DNA from: CAUZSN01 sp963582345
GTDB lineage: Bacteria > Planctomycetota > Planctomycetia > Planctomycetales > Planctomycetaceae
DNA length: 5,417 nt
Direction of reading: 5' to 3'
Assembly: GCA_963582345.1 (NCBI GenBank)
Contig: CAUZSN010000168.1
Location: 1-5,417 of the forward strand
Within the stretch, counting starts at the first letter, position 1. Each line of letters starts with the position of its first letter. Below are positions 5,224-5,417 of the stretch, piece by piece. A model generated the notes under the pieces. That model was not told the origin of the DNA. It searched no databases and saw nothing but the letters and a program-made list of their open reading frames with translations. A program made the translations under genes and the position numbers.

Positions 5224-5417
5224 ATGTTGAGATTCATACTTTTCATTACTCTCCTTGCCATAACAACGGGCGCGCCAGTGAACGCGGACGAACAGCCACG
5301 GACCGTTCATTGGAAGCTAACCGACGAGCAGATAAACGGCTCTGCTCGAAGTGCATTCGACGAGTTTGGGCATGAGTCTTGGTTCTTTCTTCGAACAACA
5401 ACTACGGAAGGACCCAT
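5224..5417 (+). CDS. Secreted hypothetical protein (3' partial)
   Basis: Sixty-four codons from ATG 5224 are visible before the window ends. The start MLRFILFITLLAITTGAPVN has the form of a Sec signal peptide: a single Arg, a hydrophobic core at residues 4-15 and a V-N-A site, so cleavage is likely after Ala21 with the mature chain beginning DEQ. The mature part begins hydrophilic (WKLTDEQINGSARSAFDEFG) and shows no motif that I can assign. No good Shine-Dalgarno sequence precedes the ATG, which is common in planctomycetes; an in-frame GTG at 5191 would add 11 polar residues before the signal peptide and is less likely. The product should be periplasmic or extracellular. It follows a long non-coding stretch, so it probably has its own promoter. 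Confidence 0.65.
   Translation, partial: MLRFILFITLLAITTGAPVNADEQPRTVHWKLTDEQINGSARSAFDEFGHESWFFLRTTTTEGP

Overview
The window looks like a piece of a planctomycete chromosome (or a close relative in the PVC group). The strongest evidence is the first gene, which belongs to the large PVC-type dehydrogenase/cytochrome family: a beta-propeller-like N-terminal part, a helical middle and a C-terminal CxxCH heme domain. This family is greatly expanded in Planctomycetes and Verrucomicrobia. Remnants of an ISNCY transposase, of an Avd-like four-helix-bundle protein and of an IS3 element fit the same kind of genome. Family names come from recall of conserved motifs; no search was run.

Layout. (1) 1-2220: 3' two-thirds to three-quarters of the PVC dehydrogenase/heme gene, cut by the window start. 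(2) 2242-2926: a scrap zone with the C-terminal end of a degenerate ISNCY transposase, then the first 45 codons of a four-helix-bundle/Avd-like protein that keeps a perfect ribosome binding site. (3) 3032-4775: a 1.74 kb block bounded by two 43-base inverted repeats (37/43 identical). It holds a frameshifted GIY-YIG-like gene, a 39-codon ORF, an intact DUF3293 gene, an open stretch with a strong hairpin, a 37-codon zinc-ribbon protein with a textbook terminator, and the left end of an IS3 element whose orfA is cut off exactly where the second repeat begins. (4) 4776-5223: no recognised gene. (5) 5224-5417: start of a secreted protein, cut by the window end.

How it works together. Two apparently normal envelope genes flank an accessory region made of broken mobile DNA and small cargo-like genes, all on the + strand. 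The small genes are tightly packed: two ATGA stop/start overlaps (3455-3458 and 3679-3682) suggest translational coupling. DUF3293 and the zinc ribbon are the only short genes that look complete. No CRISPR array, tRNA, rRNA or diversity-generating template/variable repeat pair was seen. The most unusual item is the pair of diverged inverted repeats and what they bound; it may be the end sequence of an undescribed or non-autonomous element, but that is inference.
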